From: Phyllobacterium bourgognense
GTDB lineage: Bacteria > Pseudomonadota > Alphaproteobacteria > Rhizobiales > Rhizobiaceae
Reading direction: 5' to 3'
Assembly: GCF_003337575.1 (NCBI RefSeq)
Contig: NZ_QPJM01000007.1
Location: forward strand, 164,270 to 228,269
DNA: 64,000 bases
Both the position numbers and the translations under genes were made by a program. How positions within the stretch are numbered: position 1 is the first letter of the stretch; every line of letters starts with the position of its first letter. The notes beneath the pieces were generated by a model, which saw nothing but the letters and a program-made list of their open reading frames with translations, was not told the DNA's origin and ran no database searches. Below, piece by piece: positions 41,986 to 50,229 of this stretch.

Positions 41986-42281
41986 GTCTGGTCCCCCGGT
42001 GCATAGCTTTTGACGCCCCACAGGACTTTCGACTGTGGAGGAGTCCTTGCGCCCTTGACCCGGAGAATGTTGAAAATCTGCTCGTCGCGCAGCGTCAGGA
42101 AATAGCCGAAACTATGGATCGGCATCACCAGGAATAGCGTGAAGAGGCTCTTGGTTGCGAGGAAGACCACCGCAGTAACCACCATGTTGAACATGGCATA
42201 CATGTACGGCACGCCAAAAAGCGTCGGTGCTCTCGTCAGGGCCTTGACCAGGGGGGTCATGTCCGGCGCATCCTCGGTCAT
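41982..42281 (-). CDS. virB3: Type IV secretion protein VirB3
   Basis: Short inner-membrane protein of 99 residues. VirB3/TrbD hallmarks are the PLVKALTRAPTLFGVPYMYAMFN opening, two adjacent hydrophobic segments (MVVTAVVFLATKSLFTLFLVMP) and the polar C-terminus with YFLTLRDEQIFNIL. Located between virB2 and virB4, the canonical place. It overlaps virB4 by 4 bp. VirB3 associates with VirB4 and is needed for pilus biogenesis. Confidence 0.92.
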   Translation of the reverse strand: MTEDAPDMTPLVKALTRAPTLFGVPYMYAMFNMVVTAVVFLATKSLFTLFLVMPIHSFGYFLTLRDEQIFNILRVKGARTPPQSKVLWGVKSYAPGDQT

Positions 42282-42286
42282 CTATT

Positions 42287-42583
42287 TCAATGACCCAAAG
42301 CGTTCTGAAAGAACGCGACGATCTGCGTCGAGCCGAAGACCAGCACAATCCCCATAATCACGGAACCGGCGATGCTCCAGGTGAAACGCCCCGACCAGGC
42401 GAGAAAGCCGCAGCTGATAACGGCCAGGATTGCGAGCATCGAGGCAATTGGACCGGTGAGAATTGAAATAAGGGTCTGCAGCACACCTGTCACCGGTTGC
42501 AGGCTCTGTGCAAAGGCATCCCCGGCAAAAATTGTGAACGATAACAATACGAAAGCTTTGAAAATTTTTGAACGTAAAAACAT
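42287..42583 (-). CDS. virB2: Type IV pilin VirB2
   Basis: Major pilin precursor of 98 residues. A signal peptide (MFLRSKIFKAFVLLSFTIFAGDAFAQ, cut after AFA) is followed by two hydrophobic helices (LISILTGPIASMLAILAVISCGFLAWSG and GSVIMGIVLVFGSTQIVAFF) separated by the short basic/aromatic loop RFTW, as in VirB2/TrbC. The ATG at 42583 has GTGGAG upstream; the frame is open to 42607. The presence of a pilin argues for an assembled extracellular appendage. Confidence 0.9.
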   Translation of the reverse strand: MFLRSKIFKAFVLLSFTIFAGDAFAQSLQPVTGVLQTLISILTGPIASMLAILAVISCGFLAWSGRFTWSIAGSVIMGIVLVFGSTQIVAFFQNALGH

Positions 42584-42587
42584 TGAA

Positions 42588-43256
42588 CTACTCCACATGA
42601 AGAACAAATCCTTGGGACCACGTTTCCCGACTGCCGTCCTCGGGCTTTTCTTGTTTGTTTATCGTGCCATTTCCGCGTGCCTTGGCTGCCGGCCTTTCGA
42701 GCGGTTTCCAACCATAGAGATCGGTGAGAATGGCAGAGACGTAGCGAACGGTTTCCGGATAAAATGGAACGCCGCGGCTTTGCTCGACAGCCCCTTCACC
42801 GGCATTGTAGGCAGCAAGCACATAAAGCGGGTTTTGGTATTTTTTCTGCAGCAGACGCAGATAGCGGATCGCGCCGCGCACATTGTCTTCTGGATCGCAG
42901 ATATCGACATCGAAACGCTTCGCCGTTGCCGGCATCAGTTGCATCAAGCCGACCGCGCCCGCACTTGAGACGCTGTTCATGCGGAAGCCGCTTTCTTGCC
43001 GGGCGATCGCCAGCACGAGATCAAGGTCGAAGCGTTCCTCTCCGGCAATCTTGCGGACAACAGTCTCACCCTGAACTGCATCGATTGGCGGAGTAGGATT
43101 GCAGGCCGCAGCCGGCGCGCCGGCCTTGTTCGAAGCTGCGTCGTCCTGAATCACTGTAATCTTCAGAGGCTGTTCGCTGGATGCAGCATATCCGGCGTTG
43201 CAAAAGACCAACCCGAAAGCGATGGTGATAGCCGAAAACAAATTACTCCTGTTCAT
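42588..43256 (-). CDS. virB1: Lytic transglycosylase VirB1
   Basis: Periplasmic peptidoglycan-cleaving enzyme (222 residues) that opens the wall for the secretion channel. It has an N-terminal signal peptide (SNLFSAITIAFGLVFCNAGYAA) and an SLT domain with catalytic Glu88 in AIARQESGFRMNSVSSAGAVGLMQLMP, plus NVRGAIRYLRLL and VLAAYNAGEGAV. The start overlaps the virB11 stop (ATGA, 43253-43256). Its position between virB11 and virB2 preserves the canonical virB1-2-3-4 block, but placed after virB8-11. Confidence 0.93.
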   Translation of the reverse strand: MNRSNLFSAITIAFGLVFCNAGYAASSEQPLKITVIQDDAASNKAGAPAAACNPTPPIDAVQGETVVRKIAGEERFDLDLVLAIARQESGFRMNSVSSAGAVGLMQLMPATAKRFDVDICDPEDNVRGAIRYLRLLQKKYQNPLYVLAAYNAGEGAVEQSRGVPFYPETVRYVSAILTDLYGWKPLERPAAKARGNGTINKQEKPEDGSRETWSQGFVLHVE

Positions 43257-44368
43257 TGGGTTCGCCCTATCGAAACAATGCCGGCGTTCTCAAATCTGGT
43301 TAGATCGTTGCTCGTGAGTGCCGCCGGTCGCTGCAGATTGGCCCGAACGAAGGGAGCGTAGAAAATTTCCGTGACAACGCCGGGACGGCCATTTCGACGG
43401 CCAAGCTGGATGACCAGTGGCAATGTCGTCTGCAGCGTATCGACAATCTCGGTCTTGCTCAGTCCGAGCCCGCCCCCGGCGCCGCTTTGCATAATGAGAA
43501 GCGCAAGCCGCGTATAGGCGGCACGCGGAGAGTTGGCATGAACCGTCGAGAGAGAGCCAGGGTGGCCGGTATTGATTGCCTGGAGGAAGTCCAGCGCCTC
43601 GCCACCGCGTACTTCACCGAGCAGCAATCGATCCGGCCGCATGCGCAGAGATGCCTCGACCAGGTGACGCGGCTCGATGCGGGCGATATTCTGGTTGCCG
43701 CGCGTGGCGATAAGACGAACATGGTTCTCCTGTGGAGGTGTCAGCTCCGGCGTATCCTCAATGGTGATCAATCGCTCGTGCGCCGGAATCTCCTGCATCA
43801 GCGCATTCAGAAAGGTCGTCTTTCCGGAACCCGTGCCGCCAGAAACCATAATGGACACGCGCCGTTGCACGGCTTCACGCAAAAACGTCCAGATATCCCC
43901 CGCAGCGAGCAATTTGCACAGACTGCCTTCGTCGTCTGTAAAGTCATGCGCACTGTCCGTCACCAACGCAGAGTCGAACGCTCCAGAAGCTGCATAATCG
44001 GAAAGGAAAAGCCTGCGCGCGACCTGTCGGCGGATGACAATAGCGCCCCCTTGCGGCGCGGCGGGCGGCAGTACAACCTGAATTCGCGCGCCGTCCGGCA
44101 GCGCGGCCGACAACAGCGGCTCTTCGTCGTTGATGAATTGGTGACTCGCCGCGGCAACGCGTTCCGCCATGAAGCGAATACGCTCAGCCGTCAATTCTGG
44201 CACCGCATGGCGCACCATCGCCGCGCCCGAGCTTCCCCCTGCATGTTCGATGAACACGGCGCCCGGCCGATTGATGCATATCTCGACGACATCCGGCGTT
44301 TGAAGAAAGTGCCTCAGGGGAGCAAACGCCAAATCGATCAATTCGGAGAGGGGCACTGCAAGGCTCAC
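43253..44368 (-). CDS. virB11: Type IV secretion hexameric ATPase VirB11
   Basis: Traffic ATPase (371 residues) of the secretion NTPase superfamily. It shows VVEICINRPGAVFIEH in the N-terminal domain, Walker A SGGTGSGKTTFLNAL, Asp box ITIEDTPEL, Walker B DRLLLGEVRGGEALDFL and the His box NTGHPGSLSTVHANS. The GTG start at 44368 overlaps the virB10 TGA (GTGA). It switches the machine between pilus assembly and secretion in other systems. All functional motifs are intact. Confidence 0.96.
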   Translation of the reverse strand: MSLAVPLSELIDLAFAPLRHFLQTPDVVEICINRPGAVFIEHAGGSSGAAMVRHAVPELTAERIRFMAERVAAASHQFINDEEPLLSAALPDGARIQVVLPPAAPQGGAIVIRRQVARRLFLSDYAASGAFDSALVTDSAHDFTDDEGSLCKLLAAGDIWTFLREAVQRRVSIMVSGGTGSGKTTFLNALMQEIPAHERLITIEDTPELTPPQENHVRLIATRGNQNIARIEPRHLVEASLRMRPDRLLLGEVRGGEALDFLQAINTGHPGSLSTVHANSPRAAYTRLALLIMQSGAGGGLGLSKTEIVDTLQTTLPLVIQLGRRNGRPGVVTEIFYAPFVRANLQRPAALTSNDLTRFENAGIVSIGRTQ

Positions 44369-45726
44369 GGCGTGCCCCCCTTGTAGACTGGCTGTGTGCC
44401 TTCTCCTGTATCCCAGCCGCGCCCCTTCTTTAGCTCCTTGAGCTTCTGCATGACCGGATCCGGGTAAAGATCGGAGAAATCGAGATCGCGCCGCACGAAT
44501 ATGGAAACAGGCGTCCCCTGATCGATCGTAATGGTCGGCGGAATGTTGATCTGCGCCTTCAGTGCCTCCTGGGCGAGCTGCGTGAAATTCTGAACTGCAA
44601 GCGCCGCGCCTTGCATCGCGAGATCGTTGCCTGCATTGTTGTCATCAGGATAGATTGTATTGACCGTTACCTTACCGGTAGTTGGGTCAGTCGTCGTAGT
44701 CTGGATAGGGCCGCCATAATAAGTTCGGTTCCGCGTCCCGCCACCACTCGCAGCAATCAACTGCGTGCCCGCACTTATAATGCTCAGTACACCCGCCGCG
44801 CCGAACCGCTTCAGGTAATGGTTGTTGACATTGCCGGCAGATCCCGACCGGCCGAGTTCATCCGTGCCGATAGAACCGAGATTCATTGAAACGCCATCAG
44901 CGCGCATGAGCCGCGTCCAGACGATAAAGGCACGGGTCTGACCCTGTGCAACGCCGGCATTGTATTCGCCGATCATGCGCGACGCGGCCGGGATGAGAAT
45001 CCGCCTTCCATCGAACGACCATATATCCTCGGTGGTCACGGCCCGCACCATGCCAGGCAGATCCGTCTGCACGGCCGTTTCAAGAACCCCGCGGATCATC
45101 GTACCCTGCGGCACAAGTGCATCGATGCGCTTTGTACGTTCGGCCTTTGCAACTTCAACCGGCTTGGTTGCCATGGCAGACAAAAACTGCCCGTTAGGAT
45201 TGGCGTCCTGGAATGTAGCGGCTGCTTTCTCGGCATCCGTCGGTGGTTTTGGCTGTTCGGCTGCCAGTCCTTCGGTTTGACCGGTTTCGGTCACGACCAT
45301 CGGGGAGCGATAGCGTTCCCACTTTTTCTCATCAGTTTCGGATTCCCGCGCCAGCCGCTCCGCCTCAGCCATTCGCCGGGCTTCCTCATTCGCCTGCAGT
45401 CGCGCTCGTTCGGCAGCGGCATCTGCTTCAGCCCGCGATGGTTCCGCCGCAGGCATCGGCTCAGGCGTTGTAGGTAGCTCTTTTACCGGAGGAGGGACTG
45501 CTAGTTGAACTTTGCCGACTGGCGACAACAAGTTCTCATCACTGGTATCGACATTATCAGGCGTCGACGGACGTTGGAGCCAGAAGGGCATTGCCAGCAA
45601 CGGCAGACAGACCAACGCGAACAGCAAGATCAACGCTGCCTTGCTCAAACCGCGCTTCGGCTCGGCAAGCTTCGATCGTGCGGCTTCTTCGACTTCTACG
45701 TTGAGATGGTAATCGGGATCAGGCAT
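44365..45726 (-). CDS. virB10: Type IV secretion core protein VirB10
   Basis: Energy-sensing core component of 453 residues spanning both membranes. It has a cytoplasmic N-terminus, one membrane helix (AALILLFALVCLPLLAMPFWL, about 30-50) and a proline/acid-rich periplasmic linker. The C-terminal beta-barrel domain begins near VPQGTMIRGVLETAVQTDLPGMVRAV and contains GQTRAFIVWTRLMRADGVSM and the antenna region. It ends with a polar tail. Start and virB9 stop are separated by a single base, fitting coupled translation. Confidence 0.95.
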   Translation of the reverse strand: MPDPDYHLNVEVEEAARSKLAEPKRGLSKAALILLFALVCLPLLAMPFWLQRPSTPDNVDTSDENLLSPVGKVQLAVPPPVKELPTTPEPMPAAEPSRAEADAAAERARLQANEEARRMAEAERLARESETDEKKWERYRSPMVVTETGQTEGLAAEQPKPPTDAEKAAATFQDANPNGQFLSAMATKPVEVAKAERTKRIDALVPQGTMIRGVLETAVQTDLPGMVRAVTTEDIWSFDGRRILIPAASRMIGEYNAGVAQGQTRAFIVWTRLMRADGVSMNLGSIGTDELGRSGSAGNVNNHYLKRFGAAGVLSIISAGTQLIAASGGGTRNRTYYGGPIQTTTTDPTTGKVTVNTIYPDDNNAGNDLAMQGAALAVQNFTQLAQEALKAQINIPPTITIDQGTPVSIFVRRDLDFSDLYPDPVMQKLKELKKGRGWDTGEGTQPVYKGGTP

Positions 45727-45727
45727 C

Positions 45728-46537
45728 TCACCTCATCCTTGTGTCGGAGGAGTTGCTGGTAGCGGCGGCAACCGGGACGCCTTTTTTCAAGTTGAAAAGG
45801 CAGAGCGCGTAGTCGCTGCGCCGCAACATCCATTGCCTGGCGATCTTGTCGACGACGATATAATCTCCCTCACGGCGGAAATTAGCGAGTATCTCGCGCT
45901 TTCCACCTTCGACGATGAAGATGGCCGGGATGTCACCTTCAAAGCGAAACCAGGTCTTCACGCCATCGTCAAAAGCGTTGGTCGGTTTGAGTTCGCCGTC
46001 GCCACGAAAACTATAGTTGGTATTGGTATCCTGAAACCGAAAGTTGTCGCGGTTCGGCTCCGAAACGAGCCGTTGCGCTTCTGCCAGAAGCTTTGAATCC
46101 GCCTCTTCATCCGGATAACGGAATTTGACCATGTATGTCTGATCGCCTTCCGATTCCGGATGGGCGCGCAGGATGAAGGTGTAAACGTGCTTGTCGCTCA
46201 CAACATTCATGTTCGTGGTCGTCTTCGCTTCCACAGGTTTCAGAAAGATGATATTGCCGCGTTTGTTGGGTTCGATTTTCCACGAAAGGCTATCACCGAC
46301 CGCTACAGTCTCGATCTTTTCGGCATCCCCCAATACGACCATCGTCGAGACGCCGTGGCTCGCATCGACAGAGACCACATTGGCCGAATTATAAATGACC
46401 GTGCGAACGCGCGGATCCGCGGCGCCGCGGCGCGGGGCTATCTCGGCAAACGCCTGTGTCAGCGATCCTACAAGACCTACGCCAATCAGCATCAGCCGCA
46501 TATAGGACGCGATCGGTTGCAAAAGCCGTGTGATCAT
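45728..46537 (-). CDS. virB9: Type IV secretion outer-membrane core protein VirB9
   Basis: Periplasmic/outer-membrane core component of 269 residues. The ATG at 46537 overlaps the virB8 stop and gives a signal peptide (LMLIGVGLVGSLTQAFA). The N-terminal domain includes DPRVRTVIYNSANVVSVDASHG and LSWKIEPNKRGNIIFLKPVEAKTTTNMNVVSDKHVYTFIL. The C-terminal domain with NYSFRGDGELKPTNAFDDGVKTWFRF and YIVVDKIARQWMLRRSDYALCLFN binds VirB7 and the outer membrane. Length and all blocks match the family. Confidence 0.95.
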   Translation of the reverse strand: MITRLLQPIASYMRLMLIGVGLVGSLTQAFAEIAPRRGAADPRVRTVIYNSANVVSVDASHGVSTMVVLGDAEKIETVAVGDSLSWKIEPNKRGNIIFLKPVEAKTTTNMNVVSDKHVYTFILRAHPESEGDQTYMVKFRYPDEEADSKLLAEAQRLVSEPNRDNFRFQDTNTNYSFRGDGELKPTNAFDDGVKTWFRFEGDIPAIFIVEGGKREILANFRREGDYIVVDKIARQWMLRRSDYALCLFNLKKGVPVAAATSNSSDTRMR

Positions 46538-47247
46538 TGCTGGCCACCGTTTGCGGGGACGCTTTCCTGATCGCGGCGGTAATCGATGATCTGGAAACCG
46601 AGCGGATTGTCGAAACGCCATTCATTGGTCATCGGCTCGCGCGAATGGCGGAAATGCATCAGCGCGACCCAGTGTTCCTCCGGTCCAGTATCCCGCCCTA
46701 TGCGCTGCGTTGAAAACCGCACGATTGCCGTGCGGTTGTTGGGGACCTGCACCGACTTGATGGTCGGCAGCACACGCGTGGCGTTGCCAAAACGGTTTAC
46801 GGGATTCGCCGGGCTGGACGGACCATAAAGATTAAGAAGGTCGCGCGCGGCGTCGCCGGTAGACAGCATCTGCGCCATGTCGAAATTGTCCTGCACAGCG
46901 GAAGGATCGTAGGTCTCCCGCGCTCTGATGTATCGTACGACGTTCATCCTTGTGACGGCCTCGGATTGTGTCAGATCGCCTTCCGCGAGAGGCCGCTTGA
47001 TCTCCATGAAACCGGTGGTCTTGTCGACTTCGATGACATAAGGCTCAAAGCTCTTCAGCGGCAAAAGCAACGCCAGGCAAGCCATGGCTGTAACCGCGAG
47101 CAGTGCGCTGATACCGGCGACGATCCAGGCCACGTGGCGTGAACGCTTGACCGAACGGACGACATCGTTTTCCCAGCGGACCGCTTCGCTAAAATAGCGG
47201 GCGTCGATACCTGTTTTCTCTTCATGATTTGACGCGTGGTCACTCAT
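46534..47247 (-). CDS. virB8: Type IV secretion inner-membrane protein VirB8
   Basis: First gene of the operon; bitopic inner-membrane assembly factor of 237 residues. A cytoplasmic tail of about 45 residues (YFSEAVRWENDVVRSVKRSRHVAW) precedes one membrane helix (IVAGISALLAVTAMACLALLLPL). The periplasmic NTF2-like domain includes TGFMEIKRPL, NVVRYIRARETYDPSAVQDNF and TAIVRFSTQRI. I start it at 47247; an in-frame GTG at 47277 is possible, and neither has a clear ribosome-binding site. VirB8 nucleates assembly with VirB9 and VirB10 in known systems. Confidence 0.93.
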   Translation of the reverse strand: MSDHASNHEEKTGIDARYFSEAVRWENDVVRSVKRSRHVAWIVAGISALLAVTAMACLALLLPLKSFEPYVIEVDKTTGFMEIKRPLAEGDLTQSEAVTRMNVVRYIRARETYDPSAVQDNFDMAQMLSTGDAARDLLNLYGPSSPANPVNRFGNATRVLPTIKSVQVPNNRTAIVRFSTQRIGRDTGPEEHWVALMHFRHSREPMTNEWRFDNPLGFQIIDYRRDQESVPANGGQQ

Positions 47248-47619
47248 AGAAAAAAGCTGGAAAATAACGCGAGGCACGCACGCGACACTTGAAATACTGG
47301 ATTCAAAACCATTCCGCCTAAATCGGTTGAATTGTACGTCTTACGTAAAAAAATGCGGTTTAAACAAATTCAAAGTCAGTTGAAAATCGACCCTCGTGAA
47401 AGCCTACAACACAATGCGAGTATTTATTTGACCTATTTCTGTCAATGAGACTTAAGTATTATGAAATCGTCGTTCTATGCTACCAAATATGGAAATTTAA
47501 GACGATTTACAGTGAGTTAGGTTGTATTTGTACCGAGATACCTATCGTTGAAAATATTGAAAAACTCCGGCACGATACGCCGCCATAATCTTTGTGAAAC
47601 AACTGCAACGTGTTAAGCC
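47248..47619. promoter_or_regulatory. Divergent promoter region between virB8 and the cyclase gene
   Basis: This 372-bp AT-rich stretch separates the type IV secretion operon from a divergent nucleotide cyclase gene and must hold both promoters. No gene is evident. One dyad (TTGAC at 47428-47432, GTCAA at 47441-47445) lies mid-region and could be an operator. No recognisable lux or vir box was identified. Confidence 0.45.
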
Positions 47620-48912
47620 GTGGCTATCAGCAGTGCGAGCGCCAAAACCATGAACGAAGCCGATATCGTCGAAATTGAAACCTGGCTTGATCTGCAAGGA
47701 TTGTCGGGCATGTCAGAAATGGACCTGTTCAACGGCTTCTGCGCGCGATGCCTTGCTGCAGGCATTCAGCTCGAACGTGCGAGCGCCTTTGTCGATACGC
47801 TTCATCCGATATATGAGGGCAGGGCATTCCCGTGGCGCCGGGACGGGGAGGTCGAAAAAGCCATCATCGAATATGGCTCCTCACAGCAAGGCGAAAGCGC
47901 TGACAACTGGCAGAATTCGACGTTCTACCATCTTCTGCAAATCGGCGAGGACGAGATGCGCCATCGGCTTGCCGAGGTTGATGATATCGGCTTCCGTCAT
48001 CTGACGACTCTCAAGAGCGAGGGTTGTACCGATTATCTCGCTTTCATGAATCGGTTTTCGAGCGAAGGCAGCATCGGCGAGATGGATTGTTTCTATTCCT
48101 CCTGGTCGACCGCGGATTCAGCGGGTTTCTGCGAGAACGATGTGGACGCGCTCAGGCGATTGGTGAGGGGTCTCGCTCTCGCCGTCAAATGCGCTTCGCT
48201 CACGCGCATCGTCAGAACACTGGCCGATGTCTATCTCGGCCGTGATGCAGCGAAACGCGTGCTTGCAGGGAGGATCAACCGCGGTTCGGCCGAGCGCATC
48301 GAGGCAGTGCTATGGTATTCCGACTTGCGGGATTACACTCGCATCTCTGATGCGGCTGCACCTGATGCGATCATCCCCATGTTGAACGATTACGCTGAAG
48401 CCGTCATTGCATCGGTACAGGAGGCGGGCGGCGATGTATTGAAGCTGATCGGGGATGGCATACTTGCGATTTTCACCGAAGAGGATTCGGCAAGCGCGGC
48501 AACCGCCGCATTGAAAGCGCAGATGCACCTGCGCAAGCGCGTGGTAGTACTCAACAAGACGCGCAAAGCTAGCGGCGCACCCGCGACAGATGTCTATCTT
48601 GGCGTTCATATCGGCGAGGTCTTTTACGGCAACATCGGCAGCGATACGCGGCTGGACTTCACTGTTGTCGGACCTGCAGTCAACGAAGTCAGCCGCATTG
48701 CTTCGATGTGCCGGTCGGTCGATCAGGACGTTCTCCTTTCCGACCGCTTCGCCGCAGCTCTGCCTGAAGAACTGCGCGCGAAACTGGTATCCGTTGGCCG
48801 CTTCGCGCTGCGCGGCGTCGGTCGAGCGCAGGAATTGTTTACGCTGGATCCGATAATTCTTGAAAAATATAGAGCGGCTGGCCGTGCACAACACGCCGCC
48901 CGGTCTCAATAG
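47620..48912 (+). CDS. Class III adenylate/guanylate cyclase, soluble
   Basis: Soluble nucleotide cyclase of 430 residues. The C-terminal catalytic domain (about 225-410) has the first metal-binding Asp in VLWYSDLRDYTRIS, the second in LIGDGILAIF and the adenine-pocket region FTVVGPAVNEVSRIASM. A family-typical GVHIGEVFYGNIGS precedes it. The N-terminal 200 residues are soluble and of the type found in rhizobial and brucella cyclases, with no recognised sensor domain. The GTG at 47620 and the ATG at 47650 are both possible starts. Divergent placement beside the type IV secretion operon raises, but does not prove, a cyclic-nucleotide link. Confidence 0.9.
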   Translation: MAISSASAKTMNEADIVEIETWLDLQGLSGMSEMDLFNGFCARCLAAGIQLERASAFVDTLHPIYEGRAFPWRRDGEVEKAIIEYGSSQQGESADNWQNSTFYHLLQIGEDEMRHRLAEVDDIGFRHLTTLKSEGCTDYLAFMNRFSSEGSIGEMDCFYSSWSTADSAGFCENDVDALRRLVRGLALAVKCASLTRIVRTLADVYLGRDAAKRVLAGRINRGSAERIEAVLWYSDLRDYTRISDAAAPDAIIPMLNDYAEAVIASVQEAGGDVLKLIGDGILAIFTEEDSASAATAALKAQMHLRKRVVVLNKTRKASGAPATDVYLGVHIGEVFYGNIGSDTRLDFTVVGPAVNEVSRIASMCRSVDQDVLLSDRFAAALPEELRAKLVSVGRFALRGVGRAQELFTLDPIILEKYRAAGRAQHAARSQ

Positions 48913-49020
48913 GCATTCGCATGACATGGCGTACTCGGCCAGTCGGTAACCGGAAAATTGCATAAGCTTAATTATGGAACTTATTACGTTGTCCCTTTGT
49001 GCGCTGGATTTGGAAACTTA

Positions 49021-49075
49021 GGGATAATACGTTGTGAATCAGTATTTTAATCTCAAGTATATGTGATATTATCCC
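49021..49075. repeat. Inverted repeat upstream of the nucleotidyltransferase gene
   Basis: GGGATAATA (49021-49029) is repeated in inverse as TATTATCCC (49067-49075), both perfect 9-mers, 35 bp before the start at 49110. A further GGGATAA lies right at the ribosome-binding site. It may be an operator or an mRNA hairpin controlling the downstream gene. Confidence 0.45.
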
Positions 49076-49109
49076 CTTTACGCCAGATAAGGCACCTAAC
49101 AGGGATAAG

Positions 49110-50171
49110 ATGAGTAAATTCAAAGAATTATCCTCTGAACAGATTCGCCAGCACATTGATACTGCGCAGGCTTACGAGGTCTATCGGACCAGCTTGAAGG
49201 AACATGAGCAGCGATTTTTAGGGTCGATGTCGTGGAAGAAAAGCACGAATGAAAAAGAATACCTCTATAAAAAGACCAGCGGCATATGGAAATCCCTCGG
49301 CGCCAGATCGCCTGAGACCGAGACGATTTATAATCAGTTCCACGCCGGCCGCGATAGCTCCAAGGAGCGCGTAGCGCGTCTGGCACAACGTCTGGATGAA
49401 TTGGCTCCGGTCAATCGGGCCATGGCTTTGGGTCGTGTACCGCTTTTGACGGCACGTATTATCCGCGCACTCGACAAGCTCGGTCTCATGGGCACGGCGA
49501 TTGATGTTGTGGGTACCAATGCACTGTTTGTCTATGAACGCATGGCTGCAGTTCACATTACCAGCGGATTGCTTTCGACGCAGGATGTCGACCTGTTGAT
49601 GGATTCGCGGTTCAACCTGCGGCTGATAACCAGGGACTTTTCCCACAAGGGACTGATCGGACTCTTACAGAAAATCGATCATTCCTTCGTGCCGTTGGCC
49701 AAGAACGGCTACAGGGCAGCGAACCGCGACGGTTTTCTGGTGGATCTCATTAAACCCGTACCGAAAGACGTCATGTTATCAAAAGAGAAGACGCGTTTCA
49801 GCGCTGATGCCGACGATCTGCAGGCGATCGGAATCGAGGGGCTGTCCTGGCTGGTCAACAGCCCGAAAACGCAGGGAGTGGTGATTGATGAGAGGGGCTA
49901 TCCCCTCTCCTTTTCCTGTCCGGATCCCCGAGCATTCGCGCTGCATAAATTGTGGTTATCACGGCGTGCCGATCGCGATGCGGCCAAGCGTATACGGGAT
50001 GAACAGCAAGCGCGGATCGTTGCGAAGCTTATCGCCAAGCGTCTGCCGCATCTTTCCTTTGAATCCAGCGACTTGCAGGCCTTGCCGCTAGCATTGCGTC
50101 AGCTGGCAATGGAGCTCGTTCCTGCCACTGGCAACAGCAATGAAGAGTTGCGCCTCACACCAAACTGGTGA
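49110..50171 (+). CDS. GSU2403-like nucleotidyltransferase-fold protein
   Basis: A 353-residue protein I assign to the GSU2403 / NTP_transf_8-like family. The central part has the expected nucleotidyltransferase context: AIDVVGTNALFVYERMAAVHI then LLSTQDVDLLMDSRFNLRL, where Asp in the D-V-D pair would bind metal. After it come VDLIKPVP and HKLWLSRRADRDAAKRIRDEQQA. The N-terminal 95 residues are helical and charged (YEVYRTSLKEHEQRFLG...). AGGGA before the ATG serves as ribosome-binding site. It stands alone between a cyclase and the glycine cleavage genes. Biological role is unknown; relatives are often linked to defence or toxin loci, but there is no partner gene here. Confidence 0.75.
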   Translation: MSKFKELSSEQIRQHIDTAQAYEVYRTSLKEHEQRFLGSMSWKKSTNEKEYLYKKTSGIWKSLGARSPETETIYNQFHAGRDSSKERVARLAQRLDELAPVNRAMALGRVPLLTARIIRALDKLGLMGTAIDVVGTNALFVYERMAAVHITSGLLSTQDVDLLMDSRFNLRLITRDFSHKGLIGLLQKIDHSFVPLAKNGYRAANRDGFLVDLIKPVPKDVMLSKEKTRFSADADDLQAIGIEGLSWLVNSPKTQGVVIDERGYPLSFSCPDPRAFALHKLWLSRRADRDAAKRIRDEQQARIVAKLIAKRLPHLSFESSDLQALPLALRQLAMELVPATGNSNEELRLTPNW

Positions 50172-50229
50172 CCGAAGCGCTATGAGCGCTGGAATATACC
50201 CAGCGCCCACCATTTAACGATTCAAGACC

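Noticed and set aside
38197..50171. Integrative conjugative element around the VirB genes
   Set aside because: No integrase, relaxase, coupling protein, tRNA att site or direct repeats were seen; the block may be ancestral or transferred, but borders cannot be set.
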